Position numbers and translations under genes: made by a program | Notes under the pieces: generated by a model | What the model was told of the DNA's origin: nothing | Databases searched by the model: none | The model's input: the letters and a program-made list of their open reading frames with translations, nothing else | Shown: positions 1 to 7,321 of the stretch, one piece after another | How positions within the stretch are numbered: position 1 is the first letter of the stretch | How the letters are laid out: each line of letters starts with the position of its first letter | NCBI GenBank assembly: GCA_002381945.1 | Contig: DFXY01000058.1 | Span: 44,461-61,971, forward strand | DNA from: Bacteriovoracaceae bacterium UBA4096 | GTDB taxonomy: Bacteria; Bdellovibrionota; Bacteriovoracia; Bacteriovoracales; Bacteriovoracaceae | Direction of reading: 5' to 3' | Length of the DNA stretch: 17,511 nucleotides

Positions 1-234
1 GCAATGAAAAGATTGCAGGAGAGAAATATAGAGCTTGATGGAAATGAGTACATGAAGCTTAAAGAAGCGATTGGTAAGTTACGTACGAAGGGTGGACATG
101 ATTCCCTCGTGATTACGAACAAGGCGGCCTATGTCGTCGACGTGGATAAAAACACGGTAGTCACAGCAGTGGATAAGAACAACATGAACGAGAACGTATT
201 TACTAAAATCGATTCGACGATCTTTATGATGTAA
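1..234 (+). CDS. Flagellar operon protein (TIGR02530-like), 5' end outside the window
   Basis: The reading frame is open from the first base, so the ATG at position 4 is probably an internal methionine (Ala-Met-Lys-Arg-Leu) and the gene begins upstream. The visible 77 residues match what I recall of the small flagellar operon protein family: an 'RLQERNIEL' helix, a stretch 'GGHDSLVITNKAAYVVDV' and a C-terminal 'NENVFTKID' block. Members are about 90-130 residues, soluble, of unclear biochemical role, and usually sit between flgD (hook cap) and flgE (hook). Here flgE follows on the same strand, which supports the call. The gap to flgE is 138 bp, large for an operon. No signal peptide or membrane segment is visible in the part present. 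The family call is recognition by eye. Confidence 0.8.
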   Translation, partial: AMKRLQERNIELDGNEYMKLKEAIGKLRTKGGHDSLVITNKAAYVVDVDKNTVVTAVDKNNMNENVFTKIDSTIFMM

Positions 235-292
235 ATCTACTTAGGAGTGAGTAGAGAAACATAGGTGTTTTAATATTAATTTGGAATGAGGT

Positions 293-316
293 TGGCCGGT
301 CCTTTTCTGGAGGCCA
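293..316 (+). other. Imperfect hairpin in the leader between the small flagellar gene and flgE
   Basis: TGGCC at 293-297 pairs with GGCCA at 312-316, and inside it TCC (300-302) pairs with GGA (309-311), leaving GG bulged and a 6-base loop TTTTCT. No T-tract follows, so it is not an intrinsic terminator. The TGGCC is also the only stretch in this 138-bp gap resembling a sigma54 -24 element, but the matching -12 is poor (TTTC). The rest of the gap (235-372) is A/T-rich and holds no gene. Confidence 0.3.
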
Positions 317-372
317 TTGGATGAGAAGCTGTAGTCTTCAAATCCCCTCACCAGGCTCTAGGAGGGACAAGT

Positions 373-1656
373 ATGAGTATTCTTTCGTCATTTAACATCG
401 GTGTAACAGGTCTTAACGCTGCCGGCTCTTCAATGGGAGTCGTGGGTGATAACATCGCCAACGCCGGTACCAACGGTTTCAAATCTTCTCGCGCAGAATT
501 CCAGGACATGCTTGCTAACTCTCTTAAAGGGATCGATGGCGGTGACCAAATGGGTTCTGGTACAAAACTCGCTCACATTACTCCTCAGTTCACACAAGGA
601 ACTGTAGCACGCACTCAAAACATCACGGATCTTGCCATTAACGGTAACGGCTTCTTCGAAGTAGATGCACCATTTGGTAAAGGTTATACTCGTGACGGTG
701 CTTTCCATTTTGATAAAGATGGATACATGGTTAACGGTGATGGTTACAAAGTTCAAGGCTTCATGCCGGACGATAAAGGTAATATCACGAATAAAAAAGA
801 TTCAATTAAACTAGGTAATACAAATATTCCTGCTACTCCGACTTCAGAAGTTAAAATGAGAATGAACCTTGATTCTCGTGACAGCGTAAAAGTTTTTGAT
901 CCAGCTAATCCGGACAAGTCTTCAAACTTCAACACATCTGTTACTGTTTTCGATTCAGTAGGTTCTGCTCGTCTGGTAACTCTTTATTTCAACAAGCAAG
1001 CTGATGGCGCAACTTGGGAATACCATGCCATGGTTGACGGTGCTGACGCTGCTAACGGCGTTCCAGGCCAGTTGGTTGAAATGGGTAACGGTCAGTTGAA
1101 GTTCGACCAAAAAGGTGTTCTTCAGGAAGAAATTCCAGGCCAGAACGCATTCAACTTCAATAAAGGCGCTCTTCCAAATCAGCAAATTGCTTTCAACTTC
1201 GGTGAAACAATCAAAGAAGGTGGAACAGGTCTTGATGCTGCTACACAATTTGGTTCTAAATCATCTGTGTCTCGTCACAATGCCGATGGTTCTTCTGCAG
1301 CTACACTTTCTTCAATGTCTTTCAATGATGATGGTGTCCTTACTGCGGTATACGATAATGGCCAGCAACGTGAACTTGGACAAGTTGCTATCGCTAAGTT
1401 CGAAAACAACGAAGGCCTTTTCAAAACTGGTAAGAACCTCTTCAAAGAAACTCGTAAATCCGGCCAGGCAGCTCTTGGTAAGCCAGGTGCTGATGGACGA
1501 GGTGAAGTCCTTGCTAAATCAATTGAGCAATCAAACGTTGATATCGCCAATGAGTTCATTAGCTTGATGGCCGCTCAACGTAACTTCCAGGCCAACACCA
1601 GAACGATCACTACATCTGATCAGATGTTGCAAGAAGTGCTTAATATTAAGAGATAA
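373..1656 (+). CDS. flgE: Flagellar hook protein FlgE
   Basis: FlgE polymerises into the hook, the universal joint between rod and filament, after export by the flagellar type III apparatus. The 427-residue protein has the normal architecture for flagellar rod/hook proteins. The N-terminal helix block (residues 1-50, 'GVTGLNAAGSSMGVVGDNIANAGTNGFKSSRAEF') contains the conserved NIAN...TNGFK signature. Next comes the FlgE/F/G core 'DLAINGNGFFEV...YTRDGAFHFDKDGYMVNGDGYKVQGF' at about 85-130, then a variable surface region, and the C-terminal block 'SNVDIANEFISLMAAQRNFQANTRTI' near the end. The ATG is preceded by AGGAGGG at 360-366 with a 6-base gap, a very strong ribosome site, as expected for a highly expressed structural protein. 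A terminator lies about 40 bp after the stop, so flgE is the last gene of its transcript. Confidence 0.97.
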   Translation: MSILSSFNIGVTGLNAAGSSMGVVGDNIANAGTNGFKSSRAEFQDMLANSLKGIDGGDQMGSGTKLAHITPQFTQGTVARTQNITDLAINGNGFFEVDAPFGKGYTRDGAFHFDKDGYMVNGDGYKVQGFMPDDKGNITNKKDSIKLGNTNIPATPTSEVKMRMNLDSRDSVKVFDPANPDKSSNFNTSVTVFDSVGSARLVTLYFNKQADGATWEYHAMVDGADAANGVPGQLVEMGNGQLKFDQKGVLQEEIPGQNAFNFNKGALPNQQIAFNFGETIKEGGTGLDAATQFGSKSSVSRHNADGSSAATLSSMSFNDDGVLTAVYDNGQQRELGQVAIAKFENNEGLFKTGKNLFKETRKSGQAALGKPGADGRGEVLAKSIEQSNVDIANEFISLMAAQRNFQANTRTITTSDQMLQEVLNIKR

Positions 1657-1692
1657 TAGATAACACCTGACTCCTAGAACTTAATACTCCAG

Positions 1693-1722
1693 AAAGGGCA
1701 GCCGCAAGGTTGCCCTTTTTTA
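1693..1722 (+). terminator. Intrinsic terminator after flgE
   Basis: GGGCAGCC (1696-1703) pairs with GGTTGCCC (1708-1715), with one G-U pair, around a stable GCAA tetraloop. It is preceded by AAA and followed by a T-tract (1716-1720 and beyond). This is a textbook Rho-independent terminator ending the flagellar transcript. Confidence 0.92.
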
Positions 1723-1814
1723 TTGCCCTCTCATTTACTTGGTCAGTTATTCTTCAGGATCTCTTCACAATCATCTTCCAGGCAGAGGCGTAAAATTGTC
1801 ATAAGGAGGCAGTC

Positions 1815-1979
1815 ATGAAAGCTTTATTCTTCATCATTGCCCTGACATTCATTTCAACAGCATGTGATCAACCGAAAGATGATAAAACAAGGGATCCGGA
1901 ATGGCAGGAACGTCAGGAAGAAATTGAAAAACAAGAAGAGCAGGAAGAAAGAGGTCGGATGAGTGACTTTAATTCTTAA
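1815..1979 (+). CDS. Very small lipoprotein, 54 residues
   Basis: The ATG at 1815 is preceded by AAGGAGG at 1803-1809, 5 bases upstream, a near-perfect ribosome site. The product starts MKALFFIIALTFISTAC: a charged start, hydrophobic core and a lipobox-like S-T-A-C with Cys17 as the candidate lipidated residue. The mature part (about 38 residues) is extremely charged, with repeated Gln/Glu (EWQERQEEIEKQEEQEERGRM), and probably forms a short helix. I recognise no family. The neighbours (flgE terminator upstream, convergent ferredoxin downstream) give no functional hint, and it seems to be a single-gene unit. The strong ribosome site plus the signal sequence make it a likely real gene despite its length. 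Confidence 0.72.
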   Translation: MKALFFIIALTFISTACDQPKDDKTRDPEWQERQEEIEKQEEQEERGRMSDFNS

Positions 1980-1994
1980 AACTTTTATGTAGCA

Positions 1995-2043
1995 TTCGTT
2001 CGAAAGATTATCTGGTAGGAATCATTAACTTTCAGAGAACGAA
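1995..2043. other. Bulged hairpin between convergent genes
   Basis: TTCGTTC (1995-2001) plus GAAAG (2002-2006) pair with CTTTC (2029-2033) and GAACGAA (2037-2043), leaving AGA bulged and a 22-base loop. It sits between the stops of the small lipoprotein and the ferredoxin gene. No clear T-tract follows on either side, so termination is possible but not proven. Confidence 0.35.
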
Positions 2044-2056
2044 AGAGCAGAAGCCA

Positions 2057-2287
2057 CTAACCGTTATTGCCAATGGCCTCGACCGGACAAGCGGCCAAGG
2101 CATTTTCAGCGTCTTGAATTTCTTCTGGGGTTTGCGGTTGAAGCATAACGAAGGCATGTCCGTCGTTATCATTCATGGCAAAGAACTTAGGAGCTTCCAC
2201 ACAACAGGCGTCGCACGCAATACAAGAATCATCTACAAAGTATTTACCCGGTACGTTTTCTTTAAAGCGTGCGTCTTTATCTGCCAT
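2057..2287 (-). CDS. Single-cluster [4Fe-4S] ferredoxin
   Basis: A 76-residue soluble electron carrier. Cys22, Cys25 and Cys28 form a C-x2-C-x2-C motif (CIACDACC) and Cys67-Pro68 (AACPVEAI) supplies the fourth ligand, the pattern of monocluster 4Fe-4S ferredoxins. An additional Cys29 directly follows the third ligand. Overall charge is acidic (DDS, NDNDG, EEIQDAE), normal for ferredoxins. It lies 24 bp downstream of the prolyl isomerase gene on the same strand and probably shares its transcript, though no functional link between them is obvious. The start ATG has AGGAGC upstream, and this site lies in a 5-bp hairpin (2293-2305). The redox partner cannot be told from the window. Confidence 0.9.
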   Translation of the reverse strand: MADKDARFKENVPGKYFVDDSCIACDACCVEAPKFFAMNDNDGHAFVMLQPQTPEEIQDAENALAACPVEAIGNNG

Positions 2288-2292
2288 ATTTT

Positions 2293-2305
2293 GCTCCTGC
2301 GGAGC
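2293..2305 (-). promoter_or_regulatory. Small hairpin covering the ferredoxin ribosome site
   Basis: On the minus strand GCTCC-GCA-GGAGC folds as a 5-bp, 3-base-loop hairpin, and its 3' arm is the AGGAG ribosome site of the ferredoxin gene, about 6 bases before the ATG. Ribosomes finishing the upstream isomerase gene (stop at 2312-2314) would be close enough to disturb it, so translational coupling is possible. Confidence 0.4.
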
Positions 2306-2311
2306 CTCAAT

Positions 2312-3790
2312 TTATAACAAACTTTGGTTTGTGACAACCTTTGCTTTATTGTTCATGGTCTTAATCAATTCCTCGCGAACTTTACGTGAGAATAGTTGAT
2401 TTTGAGAGGCAATTTCAGCTTTTAATTGTTCGGCCGTTTTTTCTGGAGCAGTCTTCTTGCCCAGTACTTTTACCAAAAAAATGGTTCCCGGATTTCCAAA
2501 ATTTAGAATCGTTCCCTGTGCTGCTTTAAAAATCTGATCAGCTTCCGTCGGGGAAAGGTTAGTCGCGATTAAATTCTGATCGTACTGGTTTACATCAGCA
2601 TTTTTATAAACCTGACCATCAACTTTCTTCGCCAGGGCCTCAACGGTTGCAAAGTCACCTTTTTCCAAAGCAGTTTGAATCTGGTCAGCTGTTGATTTCA
2701 AGAGTTTATCCAAATCCTGGGCCTTGGTTTTTTGAAGAGCAATTTGGGCCAGTTCAGTCTTAACACTTTCAAGAGATTGTACATCGGCAGCTTTTTTACC
2801 TTCTACCATGATGATGTGATAACCAAACTGAGTTTTCACCGGTTCAGAGATTTGACCCTCTTTCATCCCGAAGGCCACTTGTTCAAATTCAGGAACCATT
2901 CTGCCAGCAGAGAACCAACCAAGGTCCCCACCATTTTCTTTACCAGTTGGATCTTCTGTTTCTTTTTTAGCAATATCAGCAAAGTTCTTAGTGTTTACCT
3001 TAGCTTTGATCGCCTTGATTTTTTCCAGGCTTTTAGCATCATCACCAGCAATCAGGATGTGACGGGCCTTCACTTCCTCAGGTTTATTATATTTTGAAAG
3101 GTTATCGTTATAAGCGCTTTCCAAGGCCTTTTGATTTTCAGGCTTGGCCAGGTAATCCTTGATTTCCTGCTCAGTCACCGAAACCAGAGGGGCCAGTGCC
3201 TGACGTCCAATTTTAACCCCTTGAACTGTCACCTGGTTATTTTTGAACTTGGTGATGTCCTGGATATAGTTCTCAGAGATGATCATTGTATTAAAAAGCT
3301 CATCAATTTTCTTTTGCTTAAGATCATTCCCAACCAGTTCTTCAAATTGCGTCGGGATATATCCATTGCCTTGCAGCATGTTGCGATACAAATTCACGTC
3401 AAACTGATTATTGGTTTTGAAATAAGGCATGGATTTAATTTCATTTTTGATTTCATCCAATGACACAACGAATCCAAGTTCGTCAGCAGCATTAAGGATC
3501 AACTTCTGTTGAATCAGACCGTTTAAGACCGACTGCTTGATTCCCATGTCTTCCATCTGCTTCTGAGTCATGCCTCCACCACCCATCATCTGATTAAAGA
3601 ATTCAACCTGACGGTTAAGCGCCGTTTGATATTCTTTGATGGTGATTGGAGTTCCATCGACTGCAGCAACGTTTTGTGCTGTTCCCATTGAGAAGTTGTC
3701 AAAACCAGTAAAGAGGAAACTGGCGATGATAATGAGAAAGATGAACGTCAAAATAAAATACGAAACTTTGCCCGCAAATGCGTTTTTCAT
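2312..3790 (-). CDS. Membrane-anchored parvulin-type prolyl isomerase (PpiD/SurA-like)
   Basis: A periplasmic folding factor: cis-trans isomerisation of prolyl bonds and chaperoning of secreted proteins. With the start chosen here (492 residues), a cytoplasmic Lys-containing tip MKNAFAGK is followed by one transmembrane anchor at about 9-29, then a SurA_N-like helical chaperone region at about 35-215. One parvulin domain at about 239-334 begins 'EEVKARHILI', contains 'GGDLGWFSAGRMVPEFEQVAF' and ends 'TQFGYHIIMVEGK'. A helical C-terminal part follows. This order is that of PpiD, though it is shorter than E. coli PpiD (623). The ATG at 3790 has AAGGAA five to six bases upstream. An in-frame ATG at 3823 lacks a ribosome site and lies upstream of the expected transcription start. 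Transcribed divergently from mreC and followed by the ferredoxin gene. Confidence 0.92.
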   Translation of the reverse strand: MKNAFAGKVSYFILTFIFLIIIASFLFTGFDNFSMGTAQNVAAVDGTPITIKEYQTALNRQVEFFNQMMGGGGMTQKQMEDMGIKQSVLNGLIQQKLILNAADELGFVVSLDEIKNEIKSMPYFKTNNQFDVNLYRNMLQGNGYIPTQFEELVGNDLKQKKIDELFNTMIISENYIQDITKFKNNQVTVQGVKIGRQALAPLVSVTEQEIKDYLAKPENQKALESAYNDNLSKYNKPEEVKARHILIAGDDAKSLEKIKAIKAKVNTKNFADIAKKETEDPTGKENGGDLGWFSAGRMVPEFEQVAFGMKEGQISEPVKTQFGYHIIMVEGKKAADVQSLESVKTELAQIALQKTKAQDLDKLLKSTADQIQTALEKGDFATVEALAKKVDGQVYKNADVNQYDQNLIATNLSPTEADQIFKAAQGTILNFGNPGTIFLVKVLGKKTAPEKTAEQLKAEIASQNQLFSRKVREELIKTMNNKAKVVTNQSLL

Positions 3791-3821
3791 GAAATTCCTT
3801 TTAACAAAATAAATGCAAGTC

Positions 3822-3851
3822 ATTTTATCGGGGAAGAGTCGTTCCGGTCAA
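3822..3851 (-). promoter_or_regulatory. Sigma70-type promoter of the prolyl isomerase gene
   Basis: Minus strand: -35 TTGACC (3851-3846), 18-base spacer, -10 TAAAAT (3827-3822). Expected start of transcription is near 3815, giving a leader of about 25 bases to the ATG at 3790. It fits one mismatch per hexamer and supports the shorter start of the gene. Confidence 0.5.
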
Positions 3852-3872
3852 AGACTTTATCTCGAAACTTCG

Positions 3873-3900
3873 TTGGCATCAGGCAGGAACTTCGTTTAAT
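3873..3900 (+). promoter_or_regulatory. Sigma70-type promoter of the mre/rod operon
   Basis: -35 TTGGCA at 3873-3878, 16-base spacer, -10 TTTAAT at 3895-3900, one mismatch in each hexamer. The start would be near 3907, about 25 bases before the TTG start of mreC. It is back-to-back with the isomerase promoter, with 21 bases between the two -35 boxes, so a single factor could affect both. Confidence 0.5.
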
Positions 3901-3931
3901 CTTAAGGGATAAGTAAAATAAGGGTCATCTT

Positions 3932-4807
3932 TTGAAACTAATCCAAGAGTCTTCAAAGACTAAAATTGTCAGTAATCTGATTGTGAGCATGCTTGCGATT
4001 TATGGCATTTCGCAAAAACAATTTAAACTTGATCAGCCGTCACTCTTTCACCGGATTGTGACTGAAGTCATTTCCCCTGTACAGGAAGGGCTTGCTAGCT
4101 CTAAAGAAAGCATGTCTTCACTCTGGGAAAACTACATTTCGATTGTCGATACCAGCAAAGAAAATAACATCCTGAAAAAACAAATCTCCCGACTTGAGAG
4201 TGATTTAACCTCCATGGAAGAGATGAGAAAAGAAAATCTTCGCTTGAAGCGTCTTTTAAATTTCTCCGATGAACTTTCCCATCAAAGAGTTATGGCCCGG
4301 GTGGTCGGTTGGGATTCGGCCAATGAATTTAAGGTTATTCGTCTCAATAAAGGCTCTCGGCATGGAATTAAAACCATGGCGCCAGTTATCACCGATCATG
4401 GACTGGTGGGTTATGTTTACCGTGTCACGGAAAACTATTCAGATGTGCTAACCATCCTCGACCAAAACAACCGGGTGGATATTGTGGTTGAAAGAACCCG
4501 TACCCACGGAATTGTCGAAGGTGTCTTTAATTTTAAATGTGCACTTAAATACATCATGCGAAATGAAGCCGTAGAGGTGGGGGACAAACTCATTACTGCA
4601 GGTGTGGGCGGGATTTATCCTAAGGGAATCAAGGTCGGGATGATTACCGACATTGATAAAGAGAACTTTGGAATGACCCTATCAGTAGAAGTCGTTCCGA
4701 GCGTGGATTTTGATAAGCTTGAAGAAGTCCTGGTACTGATTCCTATAGAAGGAGTTCAGGCACAAAATGTCACACCAGCGGCTCCGGCCGTGGAGAAGAA
4801 AATATGA
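3932..4807 (+). CDS. mreC: Rod shape-determining protein MreC
   Basis: MreC is the periplasmic scaffold of the elongation machinery; it binds PBP2 and activates the RodA-PBP2 pair. The 291-residue protein has a short hydrophobic anchor at about 12-27, a coiled coil at about 72-112 ('KENNILKKQISRLESDL...MRKENLRLKRLL') and the two beta-barrel region from about 119 to 272. The latter includes 'VVGWDSANEFKVIRLNKGSRHGI', 'GLVGYVYRVTENYSDVLTILD' and 'VGDKLITAGVGGIYPKGIKVG', all typical of the family. A short Ala/Pro/Glu tail follows. Translation starts with TTG, supported by an AGGG run at 3921-3924. It is the first gene of the operon and overlaps mreD by 4 bases. mreB, often directly upstream, is absent here; the isomerase gene occupies that side. 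Confidence 0.95.
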   Translation: MKLIQESSKTKIVSNLIVSMLAIYGISQKQFKLDQPSLFHRIVTEVISPVQEGLASSKESMSSLWENYISIVDTSKENNILKKQISRLESDLTSMEEMRKENLRLKRLLNFSDELSHQRVMARVVGWDSANEFKVIRLNKGSRHGIKTMAPVITDHGLVGYVYRVTENYSDVLTILDQNNRVDIVVERTRTHGIVEGVFNFKCALKYIMRNEAVEVGDKLITAGVGGIYPKGIKVGMITDIDKENFGMTLSVEVVPSVDFDKLEEVLVLIPIEGVQAQNVTPAAPAVEKKI

Positions 4808-5340
4808 GAATGCGTCTTTCACAAATCCTTATATCTTTTGCCCTATCTGCGGCACTCCTGATCGGACTTGAGGTAGTCACTTCAACTATCCTTCCGGCCT
4901 TAGGTTGGCATGAGTACCGTTTAACCTTTAATGTTTTGATAATTCTTTTCCTGGCCATTCGCCTGGATTCACCAGCGGTTCCATGGATGATCATGGCGCT
5001 TCAGATGATCCATTCGGTTTTCTCTATCGAAGGATGGGCATTAGGAACACTGGCCGGCCTGATCGTGATGACCTCTGCTAATTATCTGAAGGATCTTCTT
5101 CATTTAACGACAGCAATCATGACGATGATAACGGTGCAACTGTTTCAGATGATCTGGTACGTGACTGTAACACTGATTATCTGTCTTAAAATTTCAAATT
5201 TTGATAAGTTCGGAATGATTATCTGGAGCTTTATCCCAGGTAGCATTCTGCTTTCCCTTATTTCTCCTTTAATCTTCTGGGTATTAGAACAAATATGGCG
5301 AGTGCCTTCCGACTCTGGTCCTAGAGGAGTAGAGATTTAG
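4804..5340 (+). CDS. mreD: Rod shape-determining membrane protein MreD
   Basis: MreD is a small polytopic inner-membrane protein that works with MreC in the elongasome. The 178-residue product is hydrophobic almost throughout, with about five membrane segments: roughly 7-27, 35-52, 60-85, 97-120 and 135-165. MreD sequences diverge strongly, so the call rests mostly on size, hydrophobicity, topology and position directly after mreC. The ATG overlaps the mreC stop (ATGA), and GGAGAAG at 4792-4798 inside mreC is its ribosome site, so the two are translationally coupled. The PBP2 gene follows after 2 bases. Confidence 0.9.
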   Translation: MRMRLSQILISFALSAALLIGLEVVTSTILPALGWHEYRLTFNVLIILFLAIRLDSPAVPWMIMALQMIHSVFSIEGWALGTLAGLIVMTSANYLKDLLHLTTAIMTMITVQLFQMIWYVTVTLIICLKISNFDKFGMIIWSFIPGSILLSLISPLIFWVLEQIWRVPSDSGPRGVEI

Positions 5341-5342
5341 CT

Positions 5343-7301
5343 ATGTTCGGTGAAGAAGAACTCGTCAAGATTCATAAAGAGCGTGCCACTCTCATCTCTT
5401 ATATCATTACGGCGGCATTCGGGCTGGTTCTCGCCCGTTTATGGTATTTGCAGGTTTATAAGGGAGAGACTCTTCATAACTATTCAATCCAGAATCGTCT
5501 TCGAAAAGAAGTGGTTTGGGCCCCGAGAGGTTTAATCTACTCACGAGATGATCAGTTGTTAGTGGACAATATCCCCCGCTTTGATGCCATTTTAACTCCG
5601 CAGTTCCTTTTGGATAAAGAAGAGACGCTGGCAAAACTTGCCAAGATTCTTCAGACTGATGTGGCCTCAATTGAAGCGATTATTAAGAAGAATTCCAATC
5701 AGGCCCGTTACCGTCCTTTTATCATTAAAAAGAATATCTCCTTTGGTGAGCTGGCCCAAATTGAAACTCAAAATGCTGATCTGCCGGGCATCAGTGTGGA
5801 TACATTTATTTCCCGTGAATACCGGGACAAAGAAATTGGCGCTCACTTATTGGGTTATATTTCTGAAATCTCGCAAGTTCAGCTGCCTAAACTGCGGGAG
5901 CGGGATAAGACTGAATATCGCCTGGGCGATTTTATCGGCCAGTTTGGAATTGAAGAGCAGTTAGATAAATACCTGCGGGGTGAGAACGGTCACGAATTCG
6001 TGGAAGTGGATGCTCGAGGCAGAAGAAAACGTTACATCAACACCGATAACCTCTTTAAAGGGATTGAAGACGAAAAACCTCTTTCAGGCATGAATGTTAA
6101 ACTGACCATCGACCGGGATATGCAGATTGCTGCCTATAAGGCCCTGGAAGGTAAAGTTGGTGGAGTCATTGCAGTCGATATTGATTCTGGGGAAGTGCTA
6201 ACGATGGTTTCAAGACCGTCATTTGACCCTTCTCAATTTTCACGGGGACTGACTCCTGAATATTGGAGAAGCCTTGTGGGAAATAAAGAGCATCCCTTAA
6301 GAGATCGGAACATTCAGGAACATTTTTCACCCGGTTCAACCTTTAAGGCCTTCAGTGCAATTGCGGCCTTTGAGCAAGGTGAGATCGACGAGCATACTGA
6401 AATTCACTGTAATGGAACTTTCCGTCTTGGACGAAAAGTGTATCACTGCTGGAAAAAAGGCGGTCATGGTCCGGTTAATCTGATCAAGGCCATACGTGAA
6501 TCCTGTAATGTCTATTTCCAAAAAACTGCCAATAGAATGGATATTGATGATATCTCTAAATATGCCAAGGCTTTTGGACTAGGTTCGCGCACAGGTATTT
6601 CACTTCCGCGTGAAGTCTCTGGACTGATTCCTACTAAAGAATGGAAGAAGAAAAGATATGGACAAGAATGGCAAGCAGGGGAGACTCTTTCAATTGCTAT
6701 CGGTCAATCATATGTATTAGCTTCAACCATTCAAATGGCCATCTCGTATGCAGCAATTGCTAATGGTGGAAAAATTTATCGCCCATTCGTCGTAAAAGAT
6801 ATTTACGACTCTGAGGGCGAGTTGGTTAAAACTTTTACTCCTGAGCTTCTCTCGGAAGTTCAGATGAAGAATCCAAAAACCTTGAAGTTCGTCCGGGAAG
6901 GTCTATTCCAGGTAGTAAACAATCCAAAAGGAACTGCCTTCTACCGTCGTGGTCAGGGAATTCTCATGGCCGGGAAGACTGGTACTTCTCAGGTTAAAAG
7001 TGCCAGTGCTGATAAAATTTATCAGCGATGTGAAAATATGGATTATGAATCCCGCCACCACGGATTATTTGTCGGCTTTGCTCCCTATGATAATCCTAAA
7101 ATTGCAGCGGCCGTAATCGTTGAGCATGGCTGTCATGGATCCAGTGCGGCCACTCCTGTAGCAGAAGCTGTGATCACTCAGTATATGAAAAAGTATCAAC
7201 CTGAAATCTATTTAAAGAATTTAGATAAAGATAAAGAGATCAAGGATAGTTGGATCAGATCTCTTCGGGCTTCTCAACCTGCTGAACCCAGCGATGAATA
7301 A
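5343..7301 (+). CDS. mrdA: Penicillin-binding protein 2, elongasome transpeptidase
   Basis: Class B PBP that cross-links lateral-wall peptidoglycan together with RodA. The 652-residue protein has a short cytoplasmic tail, one membrane anchor at about 17-37 and the dimerisation/pedestal domain at about 60-235 ('APRGLIYSRDDQLLVDN', 'REYRDKEIGAHLLGYISEI', 'GQFGIEEQLDKYLRGENG'). The transpeptidase domain runs from about 250 to 615. All three active-site motifs are present: Ser332-x-x-Lys335 (SPGSTFK), Ser387-x-Asn389 (SCN) and Lys545-Thr-Gly547 (KTGTS). Length agrees with E. coli PBP2 (633). It begins 2 bases after mreD and is followed 20 bases later by rodA. The classic gene symbol mrdA (pbpA) is used by homology and context. 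Target of beta-lactams such as mecillinam in other bacteria. Confidence 0.96.
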   Translation: MFGEEELVKIHKERATLISYIITAAFGLVLARLWYLQVYKGETLHNYSIQNRLRKEVVWAPRGLIYSRDDQLLVDNIPRFDAILTPQFLLDKEETLAKLAKILQTDVASIEAIIKKNSNQARYRPFIIKKNISFGELAQIETQNADLPGISVDTFISREYRDKEIGAHLLGYISEISQVQLPKLRERDKTEYRLGDFIGQFGIEEQLDKYLRGENGHEFVEVDARGRRKRYINTDNLFKGIEDEKPLSGMNVKLTIDRDMQIAAYKALEGKVGGVIAVDIDSGEVLTMVSRPSFDPSQFSRGLTPEYWRSLVGNKEHPLRDRNIQEHFSPGSTFKAFSAIAAFEQGEIDEHTEIHCNGTFRLGRKVYHCWKKGGHGPVNLIKAIRESCNVYFQKTANRMDIDDISKYAKAFGLGSRTGISLPREVSGLIPTKEWKKKRYGQEWQAGETLSIAIGQSYVLASTIQMAISYAAIANGGKIYRPFVVKDIYDSEGELVKTFTPELLSEVQMKNPKTLKFVREGLFQVVNNPKGTAFYRRGQGILMAGKTGTSQVKSASADKIYQRCENMDYESRHHGLFVGFAPYDNPKIAAAVIVEHGCHGSSAATPVAEAVITQYMKKYQPEIYLKNLDKDKEIKDSWIRSLRASQPAEPSDE

Positions 7302-7321
7302 GCGATAAACGGAGTTTAAGT

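Noticed and set aside
293..308. Sigma54 promoter for flgE
   Set aside because: TGGCCG-N5-TTTCT keeps the -24 GG but loses the G of the -12 pair; too weak to list as a promoter.
1115..1567. 150-codon frame inside flgE
   Set aside because: Out-of-frame shadow of flgE, which has complete family motifs throughout.
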